Part shown: positions 41,120 to 49,739 of the stretch, in pieces
How the letters are laid out: each line of letters begins with the position of its first letter
Position numbering within the stretch: position 1 is the first letter of the stretch
Assembly (NCBI RefSeq): GCF_002531825.1
Contig: NZ_NWSX01000040.1
Coordinates: 1-53,573, forward strand
Source of the DNA: Rhizobium sp. J15
GTDB taxonomy: Bacteria; Pseudomonadota; Alphaproteobacteria; Rhizobiales; Rhizobiaceae
Reading direction: 5' to 3'
Length of the DNA stretch: 53,573 nucleotides
Notes under the pieces: model-generated
What the model was told of the DNA's origin: nothing
What the model saw: the letters and a program-made list of their open reading frames with translations, nothing else
Database searches by the model: none
Translations under genes and position numbers: made by a program

Positions 41120-43705
41120 ATGACCGCAGTCGACCTCATGTCCGTGATCGCTCGCGCAGAAGAGCGGCCGGCACTTCTGTTTGCCGATGGACATGCGCTT
41201 TCCTATGCGGAGCTCGACAGCCGGATGCAGCGTTTTGCCGATCGGCTGGGCGGTGGGAAGCGGCTCGTGGCAATTGCCGCCGACCTCTCGGAGCATGTGA
41301 TCGTCGCCTATCTCGGCGCGCTGCGGGCCGGGCATGCGGTCGCAATGCTGCCGCCCTGCGACGAGCGGCTGTGGGATGATTTTCGAGCCGCCTTCCAGCC
41401 GGATTTCACCTTTCGGCAAGTGGATCAGCGGTGGCGTCTGGTTGCGGAAACTAAGCCGGATACCGTCGGGCCGCCGCTGCATCCCGACCTTGCATTGCTG
41501 CTGATGACATCAGGCACTTCGGGCGCGGCAAAGGCGGTGCGCCTGTCTTATGCCAATCTCGATTCCAATGCGGGGGCGATTGCAGCCTATCTGAAGCTCT
41601 CGCCAAGCGACCGTACCGCGCTTGTGCTGCCGCTGCACTATTCCTACGGCCTGTCTGTCCTTCACTCGCATCTGGTCGCCGGAGGCAGCATTTTCCTTCC
41701 CGGCATGTCGGTGATGGACAGCGCATTCGCGAGGTCCATCGGTGAGAACGGCTGCACCAATTTTTCCGGCGTCCCTTATTCCTACGAACTCATGGAAAAA
41801 TCGGGCTTCCGCTCGGCAATGCCCGATGGCCTGCGCTTCATGACGGTTGCGGGCGGGCGGCTTGGTCCCGATCTCATCCGCCTCTACCGCGATCGCATGC
41901 ATGCAAGCGGAGGCCAGTTCTTCGTTATGTACGGGCAGACCGAGGCGACGGCTCGCATCGCCTTCATTCCGCCGGAATGCCTGTCCGACAATGAGGAGCG
42001 CATCGGCATCGCGATTCCAGGCGGCTCCCTCGATCTCGTCGACGACGAGGGAAGGCGCGTTGTCGACGCCGGTGTTACCGGGGAGCTCGTCTATAGCGGC
42101 CCGAATGTGATGATGGGCTATGGCGAGCGGCGCGCCGATCTTGCGCGCGGCGCCGAGGTCCATGAACTGAGAACCGGCGATATCGGCATGCGCTGTGAAG
42201 GCGGTCTTTTCCGCATTGTCGGGCGCAAGGCCCGCTTCGCCAAGATCGCCGGTCTCAGGATCGGCTTCGACATCATGGAGCAGGCGCTGGCGCGCCACGA
42301 CATTGCCGCGGCGGTGCTGGGCGACGATGCGAGGCTCCAGATCTACGTCGAGGATGCGGCGCTGGCTGAAAAGGCGAGGCACGTCCTTGTCGAAGCCAGC
42401 CGGCTTCCGGCCAATCTCATCTCCGTGTCCGTCCGGCAAAACCTTCCCCGGCTTGGCTCGGGCAAGATCGATTACGCCAGGCTTGCCGAAGAGATGCTGG
42501 AAACCCGCTCCCGGCGCCAGTCCGAGGCGCATAGCCTCATCGAAGCCTTCGCTGCGGTTTTCTACCCGGTTCCCGTCGGGCGCAATGACAGTTTCGTCTC
42601 GCTCGGCGGCGATTCCCTTCGCTTCCTGCAACTAACCTTGGAGCTCGACCGGCTCGGCCTCGTCCTGCCCGAAGGCTGGGAGCGTATGCGGCTTGCGGAG
42701 CTCGGCGCTCGCCCGGAAATATCGCGGCCTCCGGCGAGAGGCGAGGCGGTGTCCGTGCCGTCCGATCTGATGCTGCGGGCAATCGCCATAATGATGGTGG
42801 TCGTCCATCACCAGATGCTGTGGCCCATTCCAGGCGGATCGGGCGTCATGATGCTGCTCGTCGGTTTCAGCCTGGCGCGCTTCCAGTCCGACCATCTTCT
42901 CGCTGGCCGGTTCCATCACACGCTGCGGTCGGCGGGAAACGTCCTCATCCCTTATTTTCTGATCGTCGCGGCTTACGCATTCGTCTGGCGGACGATGCCC
43001 TGGGCTTCGCTGACGCTCACCGGCAATTTCGGCTATGCCGAGCCGGAACGCCACGAAATGATCCCCTATCTCTACTGGTTCATCGAGGCCTATGCGCAGA
43101 CGCTGTTCGTCTTTTCGCTGATCTTCGCAATACCTTTCGCGCGCAGCCTCGCGGCGAAGCGGCTTTTTGCTTTCTCGCTTGCACTCTTGGGGCTCGCGAT
43201 CGCTGCGCGCTTTTCGATGCCGCTCCTCGTCGGTCAGGGCAAGCGGCAGATATTCACGCTCTATTGGGTATTCCATATTTGCGTTTTCGGCTGGTGCGCC
43301 GGCCTTGCCGACACTCGTGAGAAGAAGCTTGCCGTTACCGGCATGGCGATCGCGATGCTGGGTTATCTGGGCTTCGGCGAGTCCCTTTGGATCGGCACGA
43401 CGATGAAATATATGAGCATCCTGGCCGCGCTCCTCGTCCTGCTCTACAAGCCGCATCTTCGCCTGCCTGCTGCTTTGAGCCGATTTGTCACGGTGATTGC
43501 CGCATCCGCTTTTCCGATCTATCTACTGCATCGTTTCGTACCGGAGCTGTTGATGACGCCGGCATTCGATGGGCTTGCCTCACCGGCCTTCGATATCGTG
43601 GCGATCGCAGGCGGTGTCGCTGTCGGGGTCTCGGCCAATTGGGCAATATCCCGGCTCGGAAGCCTGTCCTGGATTCTGACGGCGCGGCGTTGGCTGGCGG
43701 CCTGA
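41120..43705 (+). CDS. Adenylation domain, carrier domain and membrane acyltransferase fused
   Basis: This 861-residue protein combines three units. Residues about 1-455 are an AMP-forming adenylation domain (MTSGTSGAAKAV near 127, MYGQTEATARI, ELRTGDIG, and the catalytic Lys in LGSGKIDYARL near 449). Residues about 470-530 are a carrier domain whose SLGGDSL serine near 495 would hold phosphopantetheine. Residues about 549-861 are an acyltransferase-3-like membrane part with some 9-10 helices, including the family histidines in VVHHQMLW. The substrate could be activated, loaded and moved by one chain, resembling a fused DltA-DltC-DltB logic, which is inference. It is a single gene. Confidence 0.88.
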   Translation: MTAVDLMSVIARAEERPALLFADGHALSYAELDSRMQRFADRLGGGKRLVAIAADLSEHVIVAYLGALRAGHAVAMLPPCDERLWDDFRAAFQPDFTFRQVDQRWRLVAETKPDTVGPPLHPDLALLLMTSGTSGAAKAVRLSYANLDSNAGAIAAYLKLSPSDRTALVLPLHYSYGLSVLHSHLVAGGSIFLPGMSVMDSAFARSIGENGCTNFSGVPYSYELMEKSGFRSAMPDGLRFMTVAGGRLGPDLIRLYRDRMHASGGQFFVMYGQTEATARIAFIPPECLSDNEERIGIAIPGGSLDLVDDEGRRVVDAGVTGELVYSGPNVMMGYGERRADLARGAEVHELRTGDIGMRCEGGLFRIVGRKARFAKIAGLRIGFDIMEQALARHDIAAAVLGDDARLQIYVEDAALAEKARHVLVEASRLPANLISVSVRQNLPRLGSGKIDYARLAEEMLETRSRRQSEAHSLIEAFAAVFYPVPVGRNDSFVSLGGDSLRFLQLTLELDRLGLVLPEGWERMRLAELGARPEISRPPARGEAVSVPSDLMLRAIAIMMVVVHHQMLWPIPGGSGVMMLLVGFSLARFQSDHLLAGRFHHTLRSAGNVLIPYFLIVAAYAFVWRTMPWASLTLTGNFGYAEPERHEMIPYLYWFIEAYAQTLFVFSLIFAIPFARSLAAKRLFAFSLALLGLAIAARFSMPLLVGQGKRQIFTLYWVFHICVFGWCAGLADTREKKLAVTGMAIAMLGYLGFGESLWIGTTMKYMSILAALLVLLYKPHLRLPAALSRFVTVIAASAFPIYLLHRFVPELLMTPAFDGLASPAFDIVAIAGGVAVGVSANWAISRLGSLSWILTARRWLAA

Positions 43706-43966
43706 TCGGGCGGCCTCGTCTGTTGCTGAGCCACCGATAATTCAAAGAATACGGCGTCTTCGCCGCAGCGGTATCATTCATTCCTCATCCCGTGCTTGCG
43801 CCGAGTCAAAGTTGCATCCGGCGCCGATCCCGGATCCGCGAGAGCGGCTTTTTTCGTTTCCGTCGCCTTCAGATTGTGCCGGTAAGTTTTCATTCACCGT
43901 TTTTAATTAAAATTGGACCGAGTTTTTTCGGTCACTGCACTGCCGGCCTGCGGAAGCGATAAGAGT

Positions 43967-45268
43967 ATGGCGTTTGTTTCCTTTCCTCGGCGTTCCCTTT
44001 TGCCCGTGCTGCTTTCGGTGGCGCTGACGACCTGTTCGATCAGCGACGGGCTGGTGCCGCCTGCCAATGTCGACAGCGGCACAAGGGTCAGTTCGATCTC
44101 GCCGGCGCGGGGCGCGGCGCGTATGGCGCCGGCGGTGCGCATGGCGCCCGTGGAGAGCCAAGCCTCCTATCCCGTTTCCAGCGCGCCTGTCGGCAATAGC
44201 CAGAGTTCCGTCGATTATCTCGATACGCCGAACCTTGCCGGCACTGGTCACGCCGCCTCCGCGCAGCCGGCAGCGCGTGGGCGCCGGCTGCCGATGATCG
44301 ACAGCGACGAGGCGATGGCGGCAGGCCAGCAGACCGGGAACTGGGGCGGTACGCAGAACCTTGCGATCCCTTCCGGCGGCGTCAACATGGATGACGAGCT
44401 CGGGGCCGAGCCGGTCGTCGGCCTGGCGCAGGAGCAACAGCAGCAGATCGCCGAGGGCAATGCCACCCAGCCGGTCGTCGACGGCATCGGCACCGATAGT
44501 CCGACCCAGCTGAACCAGCCAGAGCGGCAGATCGTGCCGCAGCCGGCAGCGCAAGCTGAGATGAGCCGGGCGCCGACCTGGAGCGACGGCAGCCCCATTG
44601 TGGCGCCGACCCGCGTTCCCGAAGAGGACGAGGCCGAGGAAGTCGCGATGCTGCGGCCGAACAACCCGATGATGAGCGAGCCGGCCGCACCGGTCGACCC
44701 GAGCGTCATGCCGGCCTCCGAGCTTGCCTGCCGGCGCGAGCTGAAGCGCATGGGCGTGCTCTTCGACGAGAAGCCGCCGATCTCGCAGGGGCCGGCCTGC
44801 CAGGTGCCTTATCCGGTGTCGCTGAAGGGGCTTTCCGGCAATATCGGCGTGAAGCCGGCGGTGACGCTGAACTGCCAGGTGACGCTCGCCTTCGCCAAAT
44901 GGGTGAAGAACGAGCTGGCGCCATCGGCCCGCTACCGCTACTGGAGCGGCATCCGGACCATCCAGCCGCTCGGCGGCTATTCCTGCCGCCGCATGAACAA
45001 CAGCCGGCAGCGGTATAATCCGATGTCGGAACATGCCCGCGGCAACGCCATCGATGTCGGCAAGTTCGTGCTGAAGAACGGCCATGCGATCGACGTGCGC
45101 AAGAAGGGCCTGTTCTCCTTCCGCGAAGGCCGGCTGCTGAAGGCCGTGCGCAGCGACAGCTGCCGCTATTTCAACACCGTGCTCGGGCCGGGCAGCAACC
45201 CGGAGCACTGGAACCACTTCCACTTCGACCTGCGCTCCCGCAAGAGCGGCAGGGTCTATTGCAACTGA
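43967..45268 (+). CDS. Extensin-like lipoprotein with LAS-peptidase-like motifs
   Basis: This 433-residue protein has a signal ending SVALTTC, a possible lipobox, then a long low-complexity Ala/Gln/Pro linker (residues about 25-240). The C-terminal 190 residues match the extensin-like C domain. They include SEHARGNAIDV and NPEHWNHFHFDL, which resemble the SxHxxGxAxD and HxH zinc motifs of LAS/M15 peptidoglycan peptidases such as VanY and MepA. A cell-wall hydrolase role is inferred. The start at 43967 (MAFVSFPRR) gives the best signal peptide; it is a single gene. Confidence 0.85.
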   Translation: MAFVSFPRRSLLPVLLSVALTTCSISDGLVPPANVDSGTRVSSISPARGAARMAPAVRMAPVESQASYPVSSAPVGNSQSSVDYLDTPNLAGTGHAASAQPAARGRRLPMIDSDEAMAAGQQTGNWGGTQNLAIPSGGVNMDDELGAEPVVGLAQEQQQQIAEGNATQPVVDGIGTDSPTQLNQPERQIVPQPAAQAEMSRAPTWSDGSPIVAPTRVPEEDEAEEVAMLRPNNPMMSEPAAPVDPSVMPASELACRRELKRMGVLFDEKPPISQGPACQVPYPVSLKGLSGNIGVKPAVTLNCQVTLAFAKWVKNELAPSARYRYWSGIRTIQPLGGYSCRRMNNSRQRYNPMSEHARGNAIDVGKFVLKNGHAIDVRKKGLFSFREGRLLKAVRSDSCRYFNTVLGPGSNPEHWNHFHFDLRSRKSGRVYCN

Positions 45269-45274
45269 CCGGGG

Positions 45275-45294
45275 TTGCCGGAGCGATCCGGCAA
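45275..45294. terminator. Hairpin after the extensin-like gene
   Basis: TTGCCGGA and TCCGGCAA form a perfect 8-bp stem around GCGA, 7 bp after the stop codon. It has no T-run, so it is a weak terminator candidate. Confidence 0.4.
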
Positions 45295-45365
45295 GGCCGT
45301 TGAAAAAGGGTTCATCCCGGCGGCCGGGCGCGCTATAGAAGGGCGAGGCGGATTGCCGTTAAAGG

Positions 45366-45420
45366 GTTTTTACGCGTGTCGTTATCGCAAAACCGCACAC
45401 ACTTTTGCGCGACACGCTTT
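45366..45420. repeat. 55-bp palindromic repeat D, copy 2
   Basis: It matches 9301-9355 at 52 of 55 positions. In this copy both stems are intact: GCGTGTCG/CGACACGC outside and CGCAAAA/TTTTGCG inside, with a TTAT bulge. It ends 14 bp before the next start codon, so it could lie in the leader of that transcript. Confidence 0.8.
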
Positions 45421-45434
45421 GGCGAGTTTGATCC

Positions 45435-45782
45435 ATGAGCTATGAATTCCACGTCGGCCAGAAGGTCGTCTGCATCAACGATACGTTCAAGCATGTCAGC
45501 ATCGATCAGCTCATCCGCAAGGGCGAGATCTACACGATCCGCTGGGTGGGCGAATATACGCACTATGTCGACGGCACCTTTATCGGCGTGAAGCTTGCGG
45601 AAATCCATCGCGGCAATGATGACGGGCCGGAAGGCTATGGTGCGGCCGACATGCCCTATCGCGCGACGCGCTTCCGGCCGCTGGTCAAGGACAAGATCGC
45701 CTCCCTGCGCAAGCTTCTGGCGCCGACGCCGGATGCGCCTGTCGAACCCAAGGAAAAGACCAGGAAGAAAGAAAAGGTCTGA
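45435..45782 (+). CDS. Hypothetical rhizobial protein
   Basis: This 115-residue protein starts MSYEFHVGQKVVCINDTF and has a beta-rich pattern resembling a small SH3-like barrel (GEIYTIRWVG), ending in a Lys/Glu-rich tail (PKEKTRKKEKV). No domain is recognised with confidence. The ribosome site is weak, and a palindromic repeat lies directly upstream. It is soluble with no signal peptide. Confidence 0.65.
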   Translation: MSYEFHVGQKVVCINDTFKHVSIDQLIRKGEIYTIRWVGEYTHYVDGTFIGVKLAEIHRGNDDGPEGYGAADMPYRATRFRPLVKDKIASLRKLLAPTPDAPVEPKEKTRKKEKV

Positions 45783-46026
45783 GGATCGCTCCGCGGCTGC
45801 GGCCGGCAAGGCGCGCCGGCGCAGGTAAAACCGGCTGCGAATGCATCCGGAAATTCATTGGATCGGTGTAAAAACATAAGCAAAGTTTGCGCGGCACAAG
45901 CGTGTTGAATTTCCCCGGAGGTTCAGACAGAGTGCCGGCCGGTTAGACTTGGCGCCTCCTCTTGTTGCGTATCGCACATTCCTGTTTGACGCGAACTACA
46001 TCCCCGTGTGGTGACTTAGACGCAAA

Positions 46027-47955
46027 ATGACTTTCGTTCTGAAGACTTTCGGCAGCTTGCAGCTCGTTGACCGGAGCGGAAATCCGGTTGCCTTTCCCGA
46101 GAAGGGGCTTCTGCTTCTCGCCTATCTGTTCACCGCCGATCAAGGCTCGGCGGACCGCTCGACCTTGGCCCGTTTCCTCTGGGGCGAGGCCGACAAGGGT
46201 GTCGCGCTTTCGACGTTGCGAAAGGTGATTTCGCGGATCAATGCCCGCCAGACCGAGCTCGGCGTGAACCTGCTCTCGCTGCAGGCCAATCTGGTTTCCT
46301 TGAACCGGGACTCCCTGTCTTCGGATCTGTTGCAGCCTGGCCAGGCGGAGGATGGCGAGCCGCTCGTCCGGCTGGAGCATGTCGTGAAGCTGATGAACCA
46401 GCCCTTTCTCGGGCCGGTCAACTGCCATAGCCGCGAGTTTCAGCGGTGGCTGGCGGAACGCGAAAGCTGCCATGTCGAGATTCTTGGAAACACGCTGAGG
46501 GCTGCTTCCGGGCTGGCGCGGTCGCGAAAGGAAACCGAACTCCTGAGGAGGGCTGCGGTCATCCTGTTTCGCACCGAACCGAAGGATCCGGATACGTTGC
46601 AGATGCTCATACCGATCTTCCAGGCGGAGGATGAGGTCGAGCACCTTCGCGATCATTTCGAGAAGCGGCAGAATTCCATTCTGCGGGGGATCGCCGTGCT
46701 CGACGGCGCAAATGGCGGTGACGATAGCTCTTCCCGTCCCGCGCCGGCGACTGCCAAAGGACAGGAAGCCGCTCTTTCCCTGGAGGCCGAGAGGATCCGG
46801 CTCGAAATTCCGCGCCTGGTGCTGCTTCCTCCGAAAAGCCAGTCGATCCGGCCCGAGGCCGGGTTTCTCGCGGCGTCGCTGGTGGAGGACATCACCATCG
46901 GTTTCTGCGCCTTCAACAGCCTGCAGGTCATAGCGCCCTATTCGGCAGTCCAGATCGGCCACCAGACCGAGACGCAGAAGGCTTTCTTCGAGCGCCAGCG
47001 GGTGAATTACATCCTTGATACCAGGATCAGCAATGCGGGCGACGAGGTGACTTTGTTCGCCCAGCTGATCTTTTTCGACCAGAACCAGATCGTCTGGGCC
47101 GAGAGGTTCAGTCTCGATCACATGGAGCTGCTGAAGGACAGGCGAGCGGTCGCCCGGCAGATCGCGCTTTCGGTATCGAGTGAAATCGAACGCCATGAAG
47201 CGCTGCGCGAGGATTTGAATCCGGTCGCCTATCATCGCTATCTCGTCGGCAGGCGGCATCTGGCGCGGCTGACCCTTCCGAATCTGAGGCGGGCGCGCAA
47301 GGAAATGAAGGCCGCGCTCAGCGTCAGCCCCGATTTCGCGCCGGCGCTGAGTTCGATGGCGCGGACCTATTCGAAGGAATGGCTGCTGACCGCGCGCGGC
47401 GATATCGAATTGCTGAAGACGGCGGAAACCTCGTCGCGGCAGGCGATCGAGAAGCGGTCCGACTTCGCCGACGGCTATCGCGAATTCGGCGTGGCCAAGC
47501 TGCTGCAAGGTGCGTTCGACGACAGCGCCGAGGCGATGGAGGTGGCGGAAAACCTTGCTCCGCATTATGCCGACGTGATCGCCGACTATGCGGATACTTT
47601 GGTTCATTGCTCGCTTCCGGCCATGGCGCTCAGGAAAATCGAGCGGGCGATCGAGCTGAATCCGCTTGCCCCGGACACCTATTTCTGGACTGCGGCGGGC
47701 GCGAACTACGCCCTTGGCGAATTCGAATCTTCACTGGATTACATCGGGCAGATGGCGGATCCCAGCCTGGCGGACAGGCTGTCGGCCGCAAGCTGCGCGA
47801 TGCTGGGCCGCCACGACAAGGCGCGGGTGTTCGTGCGCAGGTTTCGCGAAGCCAATCCGGACTTCGATGTGGATAAGTGGCTGTCGGCAGTTCCGAGTAA
47901 AGAGCAATGGCATAAGGATCTTTATCGCGAAGGTCTGAAGAAAGCTGGATTTTAA
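46027..47955 (+). CDS. SARP/BTAD-type regulator with TPR repeats
   Basis: This 642-residue protein opens with a winged-helix like that of SARP/OmpR regulators (FGSLQLVDRSGNPVAFPEKG, then STLARFLWGEADKGVALSTL). A bacterial transcriptional activation (BTAD) helical region follows, then a central segment resembling the TolB-like part of adenylate-cyclase-type regulators (GFCAFNSLQVIAPYS, ILDTRISNAGDEVTLFAQLI), and C-terminal TPR helices (about residues 400-620). There is no catalytic cyclase site. It is probably a DNA-binding regulator that senses a protein or small ligand. The next gene starts 25 bp after its stop, so the two form an operon. Confidence 0.85.
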   Translation: MTFVLKTFGSLQLVDRSGNPVAFPEKGLLLLAYLFTADQGSADRSTLARFLWGEADKGVALSTLRKVISRINARQTELGVNLLSLQANLVSLNRDSLSSDLLQPGQAEDGEPLVRLEHVVKLMNQPFLGPVNCHSREFQRWLAERESCHVEILGNTLRAASGLARSRKETELLRRAAVILFRTEPKDPDTLQMLIPIFQAEDEVEHLRDHFEKRQNSILRGIAVLDGANGGDDSSSRPAPATAKGQEAALSLEAERIRLEIPRLVLLPPKSQSIRPEAGFLAASLVEDITIGFCAFNSLQVIAPYSAVQIGHQTETQKAFFERQRVNYILDTRISNAGDEVTLFAQLIFFDQNQIVWAERFSLDHMELLKDRRAVARQIALSVSSEIERHEALREDLNPVAYHRYLVGRRHLARLTLPNLRRARKEMKAALSVSPDFAPALSSMARTYSKEWLLTARGDIELLKTAETSSRQAIEKRSDFADGYREFGVAKLLQGAFDDSAEAMEVAENLAPHYADVIADYADTLVHCSLPAMALRKIERAIELNPLAPDTYFWTAAGANYALGEFESSLDYIGQMADPSLADRLSAASCAMLGRHDKARVFVRRFREANPDFDVDKWLSAVPSKEQWHKDLYREGLKKAGF

Positions 47956-47980
47956 GTATCAATCACTGGAAGGGCAAAGC

Positions 47981-48199
47981 ATGGCAAGAGTTGTAGTCAT
48001 CAGTATTGAAGGCGAAGACGATCTTTGGGTGGCGGATCTCGACGCCAAGACCGTGCAGCCTCTCGCGGCGCCGAAATCCGGCGGCCTGCAGGCGGTCGCC
48101 GATCTTCGCGCCACCGGCGCAGTCGTGACCAAGGGCGTCAATGTCGCCGTGGTCGTGAAGTCGGCGGAGGCAGCGCTTTCGGGTCATTACGACGGTTAA
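47981..48199 (+). CDS. Small protein co-transcribed with the SARP/TPR regulator
   Basis: This 72-residue protein starts MARVVVISIEGEDDLWVADL and ends AEAALSGHYDG. It follows the regulator by 25 bp with a GGAAGG site, so it is translated from the same message. It has no signal peptide, cysteine or membrane span. A central Gly-Gly at about residues 34-35 is followed by hydrophobic helices. I recognise no family. Confidence 0.72.
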   Translation: MARVVVISIEGEDDLWVADLDAKTVQPLAAPKSGGLQAVADLRATGAVVTKGVNVAVVVKSAEAALSGHYDG

Positions 48200-48340
48200 G
48201 GCGTAGGCCCGGAGGTTTGCGTCGACGGCACCGGCAAAGGGCCCTCTGTCGGCTCGCATCTTGGCTGATGCCGATGCGGCAATTGTGCCGCTATCCCGCC
48301 TGTGCGACAGTCGTCGGCGTGACATGCCGAGGAGGGGCCG

Positions 48341-48949
48341 GTGCGGAGGATTTCGACAATTCTGGCGTTTTGCGCCGCTCTGGTCATGCCTATCGCGGCA
48401 GCGGCCGATCCGCTCGTTTTCACCTATCATGGATGGCAGGTCGATCTCAGCAATGCCAGGGGCGCCGAGCCCGACAAGGAGATGGTCGCGGCCGTCAAAC
48501 GGCAGCTCGACATCGTCGAGAACGTCAATCTGAAGCCTGACGTTCTCGTCTTCATGCGGACGATCCCGATCTGGGCGAACCCTGCGGCTGCCGCTTTCGG
48601 CCCCGGCCATTACAGCAGCAAGACCGGCATCGACCTGCGCGTCAGGAGCCTCGACCCGGACAAGCCGATCATCCTGCACGAGCTTCTGCATGCCTATCAC
48701 GACAGGATGCTTCCCGGCGGATTCGGCAATGGCGATGTCAGGCAATTCTTCAGCAATGGCCGGGGGCTCTGGCCGGGCGATTCCTACATGATGAGCAACG
48801 ACCGGGAATTCTTCGCGGTCACGGCGAGCGTCTACCTCTATGGCGATATCGATCGGCCGCCTTACTCGCGCAGCCAACTGCGGGAGAAGCAGCCGAAATA
48901 TTACCAGTGGCTCGCCGCCTTGTTCGACGACGGCCGGCCGCGGTCCTGA
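48341..48949 (+). CDS. Secreted protein with an HExxH zinc motif
   Basis: This 202-residue protein starts at GTG with GAGGAGGGG upstream and has a signal peptide (STILAFCAALVMPIAAAA). The motif HELLHAYHD is followed about 45 residues later by NDREFFAVTASVYLYG, giving a third zinc ligand Glu as in gluzincins and lethal-factor-like metallopeptidases. An export location is firm, peptidase activity is inferred. It lies 141 bp after the small protein of the SARP operon, so it may be in the same unit. Confidence 0.82.
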   Translation: MRRISTILAFCAALVMPIAAAADPLVFTYHGWQVDLSNARGAEPDKEMVAAVKRQLDIVENVNLKPDVLVFMRTIPIWANPAAAAFGPGHYSSKTGIDLRVRSLDPDKPIILHELLHAYHDRMLPGGFGNGDVRQFFSNGRGLWPGDSYMMSNDREFFAVTASVYLYGDIDRPPYSRSQLREKQPKYYQWLAALFDDGRPRS

Positions 48950-48958
48950 GACGCATGT

Positions 48959-49597
48959 TCAGGCGTAGGGCGTGCCCGCCATCGCCGCTTTGATGCCGAT
49001 GGTGCCCTGATCGACGAGGGCGAGGAAGGCGGCTTTCGCCTCCTCAGGATTGTGGTTGCGCCGGAAGGTCTTGTGCGCCTCGATGAAGGCCACGCTCCAT
49101 ATCGAAAGCAGCATGCCGGCGGCGAGATGGGCGGCGGGATCGTCCGTTCCTCGGCCCGCGCATTCCGCCAGCCCGGCCGCGACGACGCCGGCCAGTTCGT
49201 CGCGGATCGCTCTCGCCCGTGCCTTGAGGGTGTCGCTGCGCTCGACCGTCTCGATGAAACCCTGGCTTCCAGCAGAGAATTGAACGAAAGGCGCCTGCTC
49301 CTCGACGAGGCGGTGGGCAAGCCGGCGCAGCGTTTCGATCGGCGAGACGGCGGGATCGCGCTGCCGCAAGGCCTCACGAAGGATCTCGCGGCCTTCCTCG
49401 TCGCGATCGAAGAACATGTCTTCCTTGCGGGGGAAGTGGTTGAACACCGTCATCCGCCCGACATCGGCGGCAGCGGCGATCTCATCGACCGTCACATGTT
49501 CGAAGCCGCGCTCGCGGAACAGGCGGTCGGCGGCCAAGGTGATGGCGCGTCGCGTGGCGAGGCGTTTGCGGGTTCGCAGGTCTGGCGGTGTGGACAT
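48959..49597 (-). CDS. TetR-family transcriptional regulator
   Basis: This 212-residue protein has the TetR N-terminal helix-turn-helix (VTVDEIAAAADVGRMTVFNHF) and a helical ligand-binding domain. The ATG at 49597 avoids starting inside the operator at 49623. It is divergent from the MFS gene at 49740, with two TACT-N-AGTA palindromes between them, so it most likely represses both. The ligand is unknown. Confidence 0.92.
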   Translation of the reverse strand: MSTPPDLRTRKRLATRRAITLAADRLFRERGFEHVTVDEIAAAADVGRMTVFNHFPRKEDMFFDRDEEGREILREALRQRDPAVSPIETLRRLAHRLVEEQAPFVQFSAGSQGFIETVERSDTLKARARAIRDELAGVVAAGLAECAGRGTDDPAAHLAAGMLLSIWSVAFIEAHKTFRRNHNPEEAKAAFLALVDQGTIGIKAAMAGTPYA

Positions 49598-49622
49598 GCC
49601 GCCATCGATAGCAGGGATCTTA

Positions 49623-49631
49623 TACTCAGTA
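49623..49631. promoter_or_regulatory. TetR operator, TACTCAGTA
   Basis: A 9-bp palindrome (TACT-C-AGTA) 26 bp upstream of the TetR start. A second copy, TACTTAGTA, lies 49 bp away. The flanks also agree (tatact.agtaca.attta), which strengthens the call. Confidence 0.65.
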
Positions 49632-49671
49632 CACATTTATCTTGACTGGTGGCCGCCTTGGCGTATTTATA

Positions 49672-49680
49672 TACTTAGTA
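49672..49680. promoter_or_regulatory. TetR operator, TACTTAGTA
   Basis: The second copy of the TACT-N-AGTA palindrome, in the same extended context as the first, 59 bp before the MFS gene start. Its position suits repression of that gene. Confidence 0.65.
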
Positions 49681-49739
49681 CATATTTAATATCAGTCTAC
49701 ATTTTCCGCGACGCGCGGCACGAGCCGAAGGACGCCATC

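Noticed and set aside
45943..47607. 554-residue minus-strand frame over the SARP/TPR gene
   Set aside because: Shadow of a plus-strand gene with a winged helix and TPR content; no motif in the minus frame.
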